Assembly: GCA_038380795.1 (NCBI GenBank)
Contig: CM076272.1
Location: 5,948,001 to 6,012,000, forward strand
DNA length: 64,000 nucleotides
From: Pyrocephalus nanus
Lineage: Eukaryota; Chordata; Aves; Passeriformes; Tyrannidae
Reading direction: 5' to 3'
Part shown: positions 45,201 to 57,100 of the stretch, piece by piece
Layout of the letters: each line of letters starts with the position of its first letter
Position numbering within the stretch: the first letter of the stretch is position 1
Made by a program: the position numbers and the translations under genes
Notes under the pieces: generated by a model
The model's database searches: none
The model's input: only the letters and a program-made list of their open reading frames with translations
Told to the model about the DNA's origin: nothing

Positions 45201-48035
45201 TCAAAGCTCACTCTCTGGAACCATTTCCTTGGTGTCATCCTGTTATTCTCACACTTAAAGGCTCAACTGTTGAGCTCCAGCATGGGGAAAAATGCACAAA
45301 TTTGTGATAAGAGAGAAGGTGCAGAGCAAGGAGGACCAGTGTGTGGTGGGTTCTCTCCCCACCTTCTTTGTGAGGCTTAAAGGAAGGGGTTGTCTTGGCT
45401 GTAGAGCTTCTCATTGGGAGCTTCTGACCAAATCTACCCATTTGATTGAGCAGCACTATGTGGTTGTACTGCAAGCACTGCTACTTGTGCTTTCCCATTG
45501 ATAAATCCCTGATGCAGGAGCATCCTGAGGGAGTTGGGTGTTTGTAACTGCTCTTCTATTCAGCATATCCAGTTCTTTGTCTCGTAGTTGCTTTTCAGTG
45601 AGAATACAGGATGTTTTGATTCTTAACCATAGGTCTTTGCAATTATCCCTTTGAATCCAGAGGAAATAAAGATGTCTGAGGGAAAGCTTGTTAGTGACTG
45701 GGCATCTGCAGTTTCTAACCTGTGAAAGATGCTAAAATCCATGATTATTTCTAAGGTCCAAGAGCTGAGTTTTTACCTCTTTTCCATGGCAGTATTAAGC
45801 AATAGTACTTCTGCTGCCCAGCACAGTGCCTTCCTTCCTGGCTGCTTGTTTCTGAACAGCTTAGGCACCGTTTGCTCCCAGTTGTCATGGGATATCTGGT
45901 TGGTCACTAAAAGGCTTTTAGACAATGTTTTGGTCGAAATTTCAAGTTTTTTAACAGTTTTCAATAGATCTACAGCTGTGCATGGCTATTTTTGGAGGAA
46001 GTTAGGTTTTAAACAAACAGTTCAGATCTCCCAGCTCTTGCAGTGGGCAGGTCTGTTTGAAGAATGCCTCTCTGACGGCAGACAGGCTGCACCCAAGATT
46101 GTGCCAAGTCACTCTCCATTTGTAAATATTAGAATGTGTTGTAGTTACAGATATAGTAAAAGAAGGTTTAAATTATACAGCTGAGAAACAACAAAGGAAA
46201 ATAAATGTAAAACAGCACGTGGTGTGTGTGCTGTAGGTCTTCAGTCTTGCTTTTAGATAGTAAAAATAAGAAACACAAGCTAAAAATGTCACTCAGTTGA
46301 ATGATTTTCTTGTTTTCCTAAATGCATATTTCTGCTTCACCTAAACCTGTGTAACCTTCTGCTTGTCTTTCACTCATATTTTCTGATGTGAACGTGTTCT
46401 AAAAAGAAGGCTTAAGCAGGAAACATGTGTAGACAGGTTATTTGACATAAACTTTGTAATACTAGCTCTAAATTACTAAAGATGGTGATTTGTAAGGCGA
46501 TGGAAAAAGTACTGAGTATGTCCACATAAAGAAAACTCTTGAGATTTTTATATGTAGCACAGTAGTAAGAGCAAGGGGTGTGGTCTGTGTAGTGGTATAT
46601 GACCTGTCTGGTGCTTATCTGGAACATGGAGAAGTCCTCCAGTGTGGCCAGAGAGAACCATTTAGTATGGAGGAGGAAGGGGGAAATCCTTCCTTTCTTT
46701 GAGTAGAAAGTAAACCTACCCTGCTGTGCTGTTGGAAAGTTTGCCTTAAGAGTGAGGTGTTGGTGCCACATACCAGGGCAGCTACAGGTCCCAGGGAAAT
46801 ATGCCATCCCTGGAACGTGCCCTCACATGCAAAGTACAATGAATATAAAATAGGCATGTTCTCCCATTCCTATAATGTGACATATTAACTGGAAAACTTT
46901 CCATCTTCTATGCATCTCCACTGTTCTCAGGCGAGGATCTGACAGGAACAGCTGATCTAGCACTGGGGACAGGCATGGTTGGGGACATTCAACGGAGGCT
47001 TTTCTGAACAGAGTTTCTGAGTGTGAACTACAAAACACTGCTGCTGTTCAGGGGTAGCTAATCTGCAACTGAGCTAGCTACTATTCTTTTTCTTTTGTGT
47101 CATGTACTCTTTCTACCAAATATTCCTGCTTGAAGAGAACAGATTAAGAGGTGAAGAGAAAACTTGTGAAATTACCCTGTCTTTCTTCCAGGACAGCGAG
47201 CTAACTCATTGTCTCCATTTTATTTTTTCTTTTCTGTTTGCTTTTGGGATTTGAAATAGTGTGTTTTTTCCCCCCAAGATCTTGAAATGTAATGCTTGTA
47301 TAAAAGGTATTTTCCAAGGCTTAACCATGCCACTGACCTGTGCTGGACATATTGCAAATCGGACATTGTACTCTGTATACCAGGCTGCAGATTTCTAACT
47401 CTTTGCAATGTTGACGCCTGCTCTCACAAAGAGAGGGAAATGAAGCAGAAAGATCCCACTGCGACAATTAGTGGCTCACAGAGAGGTACTGAAACAAATA
47501 ATAAGTGGCTGAAACAATTCAAGGGAGGGAAACTCTAGCTTCCTATTCTACCAAAATCTAATCTTCTTTCTCAGATTCTCTCTTTCCTTCTCCCAATGGA
47601 GATTTTCACACACTTTCATTCTCCTTTCTAGTGTGATATGATAGTGAGCAGCAGTTCAGTCCTGCAGGGCAGTCCCCCATTCTATCCTCTCATGTTTGCC
47701 AGTCTTATCATTTTATGCTGTGCTGTAGTCTGAATTTTTGAAGTAGCACTAATGTCTTGTTCCCAAGCTGCTGTAACCCAAAGAATTTTAATGAAACCAA
47801 CTGAAGTAGATTCCTCCTCTTTCCCTAAGGCAGCTGGCCAAAGAATTGGCTCACAGGCAGGGAAGTCTTTCAGCTCTGGAAGTAAAAATACCCCAATACC
47901 TTTTACATCTCAAAACAGAATCTTTGCAATTTGCTGTGTGAGCGGTGCTGGTGGCTTTCCCTGCCCTCACTAAAGGAGACAAGATGTGGCTGGATCATCA
48001 TGTGCTGAAGAAATGATCGAGTAGTTGATTTGTTT
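42202..48035. other. Intergenic, no gene recognised
   Basis: Non-coding. A TG microsatellite lies at about 44322-44344. The longest frame is 151 codons at 45729-46184 (+), without recognised similarity or matching splice sites. Confidence 0.6.
44322..44344. repeat. (TG)n microsatellite
   Basis: About eleven TG units interrupted once by CG (TGTGTGTGTGCGTGTGTGTGT). Confidence 0.85.
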
Positions 48036-48039
48036 GGTT

Positions 48040-48166
48040 ACCTGTAGATGTGGCACTTTGATTTTATTCAGTGGTGGGAGTGGCAGTGCTGGGTTTACAG
48101 TTGGATTCAATGGTCCTAGAGGCGTTTTCCAACCTAAATGTTGGAAATGATGATTCTGTGATTCTT
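48040..48166 (+). mobile_element. CR1 LINE 3' tail fragment
   Basis: The sequence contains GGCAGTGCTGGGTTTACAGT, TTGGATTCAATGGTCCTAGA, GGCGTTTTCCAACC and ends GATGATTCTGTGATTC. This is the last part and tail of a CR1 element in + orientation. It is heavily 5'-truncated. Confidence 0.88.
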
Positions 48167-50250
48167 GTCCTACTCAGATCTTTTTTTCCTCAGTAAGCTG
48201 ATACCTCCCTTAAACGTTATTTTCTACGGCATCTTCTGCTAGCAAACTAAAACTTTTCCCAGGCTTTTCCTTTGTGAGTTTCTGCAATTACATTTAATCT
48301 AATGAATGCTGTTTTCTTTCAAGAATTTATGTTTTACTCTGCATTTAAAAGTTTGATGATATTTCATATTCTCCTACACATCCATCCCTTATTAAAAAGT
48401 AACCAGTAGCCTGAGCATATTGGGTTTTTTCCTCAGCCTCATTTGTTACATGAAACCATGAAAAGCCTTGCATAATGTTGCAGTATAATGAGGAGACTCG
48501 TAGTGCTGCAGTTGTTCAGAACAAATTGAGTGTCAGCTGCTCTGATGTGCAGATAAGGTGTGGGAAGGGCTGCTCCTCCAGCAGTGTGACAACTTCCTGG
48601 AAAACACCATGCATGCTGTTCTGAGCAGCAAGGGGAGGAGGAGATGTAGGGCTGAGAGACAGGATTCTGCATCAGCTCTTGGGAGGGAGCAATCACTCCA
48701 AAAATCAAATAGAAAGCAAGAGGGAGTTTAGGGAAATTAAAGCAACAAAAGAGATGGGAAGGGAAAACAGTGGCAAGTGAATGTTCCTTGGCTTTTCAGA
48801 ATTTTCTTCAGCTGCCCTTAATGTAGAAGCAACTCCTCCTCCTCTGAGGGCTCATGGAGTTTGGTAGCTAATTTTCAGACTAGCACAGTTAAAGTAATCT
48901 TTCTTCAGTATCAGGAACTGTCTCAAGCAGAGCATTCCCCTGTTAATTAAGTACAGTAATTAATACCTTAGTACTTAGGTCTTTGCTCTTGAAAAGAAAC
49001 TTGTCTGCAGTCCCTCTGGCTGCAGTTCTCACTCTCCATGAAGCAAACAGGAGTCAAGTAATTGGCAAAGTAGATGAAGTAGCACGTGCTCTGCAGCAGC
49101 AATTAGAAGTAAAATATGGTAACCTGCCAGAGCTAGTCTGGCTCACATGCTACCTGGCTTAGCAAGTAGTCACTTATGTATGTACTTCATTAGATCATGG
49201 TCAGAGTAGAGCAGCATTTGCTTCCTGATAGATTGGCTACTACTGCCAAACAGGCTTCAGTGGTTTCAGTCTAGCTTCTGATGCACAGGTACAGGCTTAC
49301 CTGATACCAAACCACCTCAAAACTCAGAAGGGTCTTGCAGAATTCTTTCCAAATTAAATCTGTGCTTTCCAAACCTGTTTGCTTCCTAACAAGTGAGACG
49401 TCAATCTCTTGGAGGTAGCATAGCTACCTCCCTCTTAGTGTTATAAAGCAGCTTTTCTTTGCCCGTGAGAAATCGTTAATGTATCCAGCTGTATCCAGCT
49501 GTCTTTTTGCAGCCAAGATCTGCCATGGTGCCTTCAAGGTGTCTGAAGCTGTTTGGGAGTGCTGTGCTGTGGCAATTGCCTGCTGAACACACAGAGAAAA
49601 GTAGATTTTCTGCAGTAGATCTTTTGCTTAGAGCATGTTGCTATACATGGACTTGGGAATGGACAAGTTTTTTCTGGTGCAACGAATAGCACAGTCAGCA
49701 CATCATCTTTTACTGTTCTGGCTGGGTTCAAGTGTAATTGAAACCAAAATGTTGCCAAGGAAAAAACAACTTGTTTTGCTGTGCTTTAAAGCAAATGGGT
49801 TCACCTGATTGGGCCAGTTCCAGCACAAGAATAATAGTTTTGTCGGGTTTTTAAAGCATGAAACTAAATGTTGCAATGAACTGTTGCCAGTGACTATCTG
49901 GTCCTAACGTTTAGAGCTCATGCCGGACACCTTATTGCTCTGTTCAATAAAAATGCCCCCAGGGATCTTAGGTCCAGTACATTTAATATAAAGCAGGAAC
50001 AGAGACACAAATCCATTTTTTTCCTGAGATGCCAGCTCAAAAGTTATCAAGAAAAGATCCTGCTCATAGTTGCTTGTTTGTGGCTTGCTTTCCACAGTGT
50101 CAGTGTACCACTTGCACTGGCTCGATTTCAAATCTCAGACTTTTAAGCAAACACTGTCAAACTCGGACTTTTAAGCAAACACTATCTTCTAGCTATCAGT
50201 ATTTTTGCTGGAAGCGGATAGTCTTTCATCCATCCAGTGGGCAGGGAGAT
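48167..50250. other. Intergenic, no gene recognised
   Basis: Non-coding. Two small tandem duplications occur near the right end: TATCCAGCTG twice at 49482-49501, and an 18-base unit GACTTTTAAGCAAACACT at 50138 and 50166. Confidence 0.6.
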
Positions 50251-51190
50251 GATAGTTGTCTCCTGCGTTTCCTTGTAGCGTCTGAAGGCAGCAGTGTGGG
50301 GTGCGTTAATGTCTCCAACAGCGAAGGGCTGGAGGAACTGCGAGATGACAGAGTGCAGTGTCCCGCTTTCCCGCTGCGGTGGCGGGGCCACCTGTCCAGC
50401 CGCTCCCGCAGGGGCGTTGCGGGTGCGCGGCCACCGTAGGAGCACCGTTCCCTGACACCTCTGGATGCCACCGCACCACACGAGGATGGGCCCGGGGTGG
50501 GGGGGAGGCGGACAGGGGTGGGATGGGCGCGGGAGGGTAGGGACGCGGGTGATTCGTGGGGCAGCCCCCGCACTGCCCCCCGCCGCCTTCTCCCCGCACG
50601 TCTGCTCACCGGCGCCGCTAAAAGGTGCCGTGCCCCCCCCTCTGGCCCCCGCTGGACATCCCTCCCGCGCTCGACATCCACGCTCTGGAGCGCCGGGGCA
50701 GGGCCTGCGACGCGCCGGGCTCGTGCCGGCAGGTGGCGGCAGCGGGCGCGAGCAGCGCCGCGCGCGGGCGGGAGCGAGGGGAGAGGGAGAGGCTGAGCCT
50801 GAGCCCCAGAGCCGCCGCGAACCTGCTCGGGTCCGGCGGGGCTCCGGCATTCCTGGCCCAGGGCGCGCCGCCTCCCATGCGCCGGAGGCCGCGCAGGGTT
50901 TCAGCCCTCTCGCCCCCCGCCCTCCCTGAGAGCGCCTCGTCGCGGGGCGCCCGGCCGGGACGCCGGGCACGGAGCGGTGAGGAGAGGCCGGGCGGGTAAC
51001 CCCGCGCCAGGTGGGCAGTGGGCGCCGGGCGGGGGCAGTAGGGCGGGGGCAGCAGGGCGGGGGCAGCGCTGGGGGCGGTGGGGCCACGCTGAGGGGTCGC
51101 GGCCCACGGGGCTCTGGGGCTGACCCGGCTGCGGGAATGCAGTCCGGGCTGCCCCGCGGGGCTTCTGCGCCGCGTGTTTGGACTCTGTAA
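50251..51190 (+). promoter_or_regulatory. Strong CpG island, probable promoter and first exon
   Basis: About 940 bases of very GC-rich, CpG-dense sequence, sharply different from both flanks. It contains GC boxes of Sp1 type, including three in a 14-bp tandem array at 51027-51068. A perfect donor sequence CT|GTAAGT lies at 51187/51188 on the + strand at the right edge, so a + strand non-coding first exon ending there is plausible. LRRC49 is followed by THSD4 on the same strand in vertebrates as I recall, so this may be a THSD4 promoter; a non-coding RNA or a bidirectional promoter is equally possible. Frames of up to 374 codons (50182-51306, -) are typical of stop-poor GC-rich DNA and overlap on both strands. 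Confidence 0.7.
51027..51068 (+). repeat. Three 14-bp GC-box repeats
   Basis: Three consecutive units of GGGCGGGGGCAGTA / GGGCGGGGGCAGCA / GGGCGGGGGCAGCG. Each contains a GGGCGGGG Sp1/KLF-type box, and together they also fit a G-quadruplex. Confidence 0.8.
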
Positions 51191-54100
51191 GTAGCCATTT
51201 CAAAGCTGCTCCCCTCGCACGCTCGGCTTCCAGGAGCTTCATCCAGGGGCTCTGCAAGGAGCTGCCTCGCTTTGCCTCGGTGTCCCAACAGAAGCCGTGG
51301 CTGCACGTAGTCTGAGCCGAATCCAGCAGTTTATGCGAGAGAGGGAAAGAAGGGAATAACTTTCCTTACGAAGAATGCGTGTCGCAATTGTTCTTGCTTT
51401 GGGCCACATCTTTTGGTCTGTCTAAGCACAGCGTGCTGAGCATAAACTGTGGCTGGCGTTCGGAATCTCTCTTCATGCTTTACTGCTCCTGGTTTTGTTA
51501 CCATCTCTCCTGCGCTTGGATTCCAGCAACACTAGAGCTGTATGTGCTCGGTTGTCAGAAGTATGTGCTATAGCAGAGAGTAATGTTGAAATACCTTTTC
51601 TTCTCCAGCTACAGTTTACATTTTTGCAACTGCCATTGTCCACACCTGTGTGTTTTATAGCCCTTGACACACTTGCCATTAATTCATCCAAATGATTTTT
51701 TTCCAGATTCTAGAAATATGAACAGTTTAGAAAGTCTGGCAGCAGTGAGTTCCACGGGTTAATATGTGGAAAAACTATTTCCCTTTTCTTCTTTTTACTG
51801 CCTGATACTTCTTGGTTCTTATAAAGTGTATTATGCTTGTTCTCTGCCCACTATCTTTGTGCAGTTTCAGAACTGTATTCTTTCATTATACATCTACCTC
51901 CTTTATTTCAAGGTAAAGAATTCTTTGCTTTTTAGACACTTCTCTTGTATAGAATTTCTTCCATATCTCTTGATAGTGTCATCTCCTTTTTTTTTTTAAA
52001 TCATTTTATATTTTATTTAATCAAAGGATCAGCAAAACTGAGCTATATTCAAGATTTCAGTACAATATGGGTTACACTTATGTACACTTATGCATGATGA
52101 TGTCTGCTGGCAGATATGGCAGATAACTTGGTGCATCAATGACATGAATAGCCAACAAAAGTAATAGAAATATTTGTAATTCACTGTGTGGTCACCTGTT
52201 ATTGAATCAGTGTGGCTTAATTTTTTAATCAGAAACCACCATCTAAGTCACTAGTTGTTAGTAGCTCAATACAATGGTATAATGCCTGAGGGGCTCTTAA
52301 TATTCTGTCATTCTGCTGTGCATGTTTTTCTTGTCTTCTATGGCAAGGGCAAAAACTGAAAATAGCCCAAATCTGCCTGAGTTTAGTCCTGTTTGTAGAA
52401 CTGCCAATTCACTCCTACCAAATTGAACTACCAAGCTGTAGTTTGCCAACTCAAACTACTTTCTGGTGTAAAGTTAGTAGTTACCTACTGGTTGATGTGA
52501 TATCCACCCATTCAGTATCATCAGGAGTTTATAATGAAACTTGATACTGCTGAAATTCATTGGATACATGTAATTCTTGATGCTTTCTTTGCCATCACCA
52601 TGAAATTCCACTTCCAGGGTATGTAGTAATAGACTTTGAAGGAGCAACTTTTGATTCCCAGCTAACTCTTAGAAACACTTGGAGGTGTTACATGGTGCAG
52701 GATTTTTATCTTTTCACACTTCATGCAGCAGGTTCATTCAGAAATCCAGCAGATTTAATTACAGAAAGTGAACTGTGTTGTTTCTGGTCAGTGATTAGTT
52801 TTATGAGCTCATTACAAAACCTTTGCTTTTGCTGTACAACAAACCGAGTAACTGTGCTAGGCAAACATGCATTAAACAAAAGCTGAAAATAAACCAAAAA
52901 TGAACAGAATCATCTTGAAGACTCAAATTGGCCTCAGTGTGTGATTCTGTGCAGACAGTGGCAACATAAAAGCTGGTTTTCTACATTGTAGTCTCAGTGA
53001 TGTGACATCACCTGTGTGATATTCAGCCTGTTCACAGTGGCAGTTGTACTGAGAATGGAGCTGAAATGCCAGGCACACACTTAGTAGTGATACTTTGCAT
53101 TTTTTTTTTTTTTGCTTTGAAACTCAGGTTTATTATCTACAGTGAAGTGCAGTCAGTGGAGGGACCACTGTGAGCTTTGAGTTGTTCTGTTTGAGAAAAG
53201 GAGGGTTTGATGGTTAAGCACTTAAAAAAACAGGGAACTCCAAAGTCAACCATGCATAAGCAATTTTAGCTGTGTCCCCTGGAGTGTTGTGTTATCATAA
53301 CAGGCTTCAGGTTTAGGAAGTTGTTATTTCTTGCAAGTAGGAAAAAAGTAAAAGCAGAAAACTTATTGTATAAGACCAACTTCTAAAAGAATTTGGACCG
53401 TGATAGTAGCACCTCTATCACAGGTAGGCAAAGTAGCTTTTGATTGAGAAATGCTTTCAGTGGTTGTAGTGCTGTCTGGAGAATTCTGTGACAAGTCTTG
53501 TTCCTAGAATAGGCACAAATACAGTTCAGTTATTAGTTCTTTTGTTTTCAGAAAGCAGCTTTCCCTGGTGTAAATTCAGCTTGGAGGGTGACTTGGGTAA
53601 TTAAAGGTAGCTCAGTTATGAATATATGTGGTTGAAATATGTGATCAATGGATATGGTTGCATTGTTAATGTATAGTAGGTGAAGTAAGAGTGTTTTGCA
53701 TTTGAATAACTTCTTTTTTATTCAGGATAATACATTACACTAGATGGTGTGTATTAGATCTTTAGGGAGAATGCATGGTTTAGTACTTCATTTAGAGGAT
53801 TAATTAGAGGGATGCTAAGCAGATATAAATAAAAGAGATTGATCAACAGAGTGATCTGATAGGCACTGACTTTGCCTTATATCTTACTCTATATAAAGGG
53901 AGCAAAGCTGAAACCGTGTGCTTCACTGTTGCCTGATTATTTTTTTGTTAATTTTTGTTCTTTGTGTTAGTTGACAATAACAGATTCAAACTCTGTAATT
54001 TAAAACAACTTGGTTATCTCCTGGAATGTTCTGTCACACTCATTTTTCTCTTGGGGACTTGTGAGCGTCATGTCACACATCAGATCTGTGCAGCTTCTCC

Positions 54101-57100
54101 CTGCAGGGTTATGGCATTCCTAGAGATGGGTCAGTGTTCACAATTTTGGTTGCTGTTAAACAGTCAGCACTTGTCAACACCATCCACAGACATCTGTTAC
54201 ATATTTTTGAAATGGTGGTACCAAGTGTTAAATGTGGGGCTTCTCCACAGGAACTGTTCTTGCCCTCGAAATATGCCAGTGTTGATATGATCTCTTATGA
54301 TCCCTGTGAGAGCAAGTGGCCTCATGGGCTGGTTTGGGAGTATTTGTGGGAGTTGCTGGAGTGTGGGCTTCTGTTTTCAGTATTCCCATTGGCCTGCTCT
54401 GTGCTGCTGATCAAGGCTGTTGGCGCCTTGCTTTATCTCTGAACTTGTTCCTTTATCTCTGAACAAGGTATGATAATTACAGGATATTGGTCAACTGTTA
54501 GATTTCCTGAAGACAGTTTGCATGCAAGGTGCTTTATGCTAAAAAACAACAACAAAATGTCATTGGTGTAAAAATATTGATAGTACATGAACAAACCCAG
54601 ATAATGTAGTATGTTCCTCTTCAAATCACAGCTTAAGGTCTTGCTTGTTGGCTATTTCACATCAGTCCTATGCTGCTGCTACTTGGCATCCCACTTCAGT
54701 GGGATTTATTTTGGTCCTGGTTTTGGAATTTCCCTTCACAGGAAGATTCCATGTTCCTTATATGGAAAAATTTATTAAAAAAAATTATTTTTTCCCATCA
54801 GTTCTGTAGATTCTTTTCTCAGTAAGTGCATAAGCCACTATCTGCTTTATTTAAAGCTCTGATCTAAGAGCCAGTAAAGTCAAGGAAATGGTTATCAGTA
54901 ACTTCAGTGTCTTTGGGATCAGGGCACTCCCATGCGATGTGCTTTTGCCATTGCAGATCATGACCACTGGTTTTAGCCATGGATTCACAGTGTTTGCTTT
55001 GATAGAGCAAGAGTTAGGAACTTCTTCTTTTAACAGGAGTTATGTAGTTACTTCCTGGAACTGGAGCCTTTGGAAAACTCTTTGGGTACCAAAAAAAGGA
55101 TGTTTAAATTACAGGACTTGGTAGATAAAATTCAGCTTTTTGCAGAGGAGCTGCTTGTTCATAACTGTGATCCTTTATTCTTCTTCCTTGAGGACTGCTA
55201 TAAATTCACAATTTGTATAGAATCATGTGTGATTGAGTGTAGAGAGGAATATATAGAGAATATACAGAGAATAGAGAGAATATTCTTTAAACTGTATTTT
55301 TGTTTATTTTACTTTTCTTACTTCTGCTTTTTTCCTAAACTCAATTCATTGAAATACTACAATAAATAAAATGGTCCCTTTTTGTTCTTGAGGGGGTAAC
55401 TTGTGACAAGATAAATTCGAACTTCTGAACTTCTTTTATCCTTATCTGGGTTGTATTGATCTCTTCTTGCACTGGAATGATGTTTAGCAGAGGAACCTGA
55501 TAGTGAGCAGGTCCAAATTTGTCTCTGTGGATGCAGGAGCAGGACTGATGTGACACCTTGGACCTTGCCTGCCCAAGAGGTGGGGCAGGGTCTGTCTTTT
55601 GTGGCTGCATGGCCTGGTGAGATAAGAGAAAAGGAGAAGGCTGCCCAAAGTGAAATGTTTGCTGTGAGCCTAAGGATGCTGATAGGAGTAGTGTGGTTTC
55701 CTGCATGCTGCCTTCTATGTGAGTCATGATATCCAGGTTGGAATGTGTTTTCTTTGCTCTTGTTTTGGGGAAAGGATGGATAAAGAAATCCTTTTTTAAA
55801 AACTCTCCTCCATGAAACTTGCTTCTTGGTGGAAAACATCTGTTGTGCTTGGCCTTGCTGGATCAGCATTTGGATATCTGTGAGCATGGATACTACTCCC
55901 CCAGGAGGAAAACGTCACTTGGATACTTGAGTATCATATGACTAAAATCTACAATCCTGAATCAAGCGGATTCCCCTGATACTCTGTTTGGATTAGCTGG
56001 GGAGAAGTGCATGGAAGGACAAACCTGTCTCTAAATGGCAAATTCAGCAAAATTATTTACACTAATCTGAGAATAAATGTTGACTTGGAAGGTTTTCAGG
56101 TGTCCTGGATCTTTTTTCCCCTCAGTAAAGATGATTGTTGTAGTCCTGACTCGATAACATCAGACTATTAGTTGGTTGTATATTATACTTGCATTTTTGT
56201 TGGGTTATTTTTATCTAAAACATGTAGTTTCTACGAAAGTAAAAAGAAGAAATATTTTTGCTTATCAGATTGGCAAAGAGAAGTAAGAGCCTGTCCAATC
56301 CCACCCTGCATAATTGCAATAAAATGACATCTCATGACACAAACTGCCCAAAAGGGTGATAAATTATATGGAATGGATGCAATTGCTTAATCTGGCAGAA
56401 ATGAAAGCTCTGTCTCACTTTCTTGTTATTCCATGGAGCTGCATTCACTGGGGAAGTGAGTGTAGAATAGTGGGGAAACTTTCTTGCAAATTTTCAGGGT
56501 TTTTGTGGGGAATTTAAGCACTTCACTAAACCAGCATAAAAATAAGGATTTAAAATTGTGGGTTAACTTTTAACTGTTAGTACTGTTCAGCTTGGATGGC
56601 TCAGGAAATACTGTTCATGTGTTGAAACACGGGTTAAGGCAGGATGCCAGTTTTGATCTTTTTGTAGTGATAAGAAGCCATTAAGTAATTTCTTATATTC
56701 CTTTACTTCTTCATACATTGTTTGTGCTTGTTAATACATATTGCACACCAAAAGGACTTTCTCTTTTTTAATTTCTTTCTGTCTTACCTCCCCCCCAGTT
56801 CAGGGATTTGCTCACATTGAGGTGACTAGAGTACTTTTGTTGCTTCCCATAGGAATGTTTACAATTTTGCAGGATCAGGTTCAGATTTATTACTTAGGTA
56901 TTGGCAATTCTGCTGTAATTCATCAGTTTTCATAAAACTGCGGCTTCTGCCTGTGTTTGTTGCTGGCCAAATTCATCACACCAGGGCTGAATGCAGAGTC
57001 ATAGTTTCTGAGCATATTTAAAATTTAAGTCATAATAATGATCAGTTGTTTTAAACAAGACAAAAATCCCTGGGCAGTTTTGAATTGTGAGGGCAAGAAA

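Noticed and set aside
45729..46184. 151-codon + strand frame
   Set aside because: No recognisable family, no splice or promoter context, and an overlapping opposite frame. Kept only as a mention.
50182..51306. 374-codon minus-strand frame and several + strand frames over the CpG island
   Set aside because: GC-rich DNA has few stop codons. The frames overlap on both strands, are rich in Pro, Ala, Arg and Gly and show no domain.
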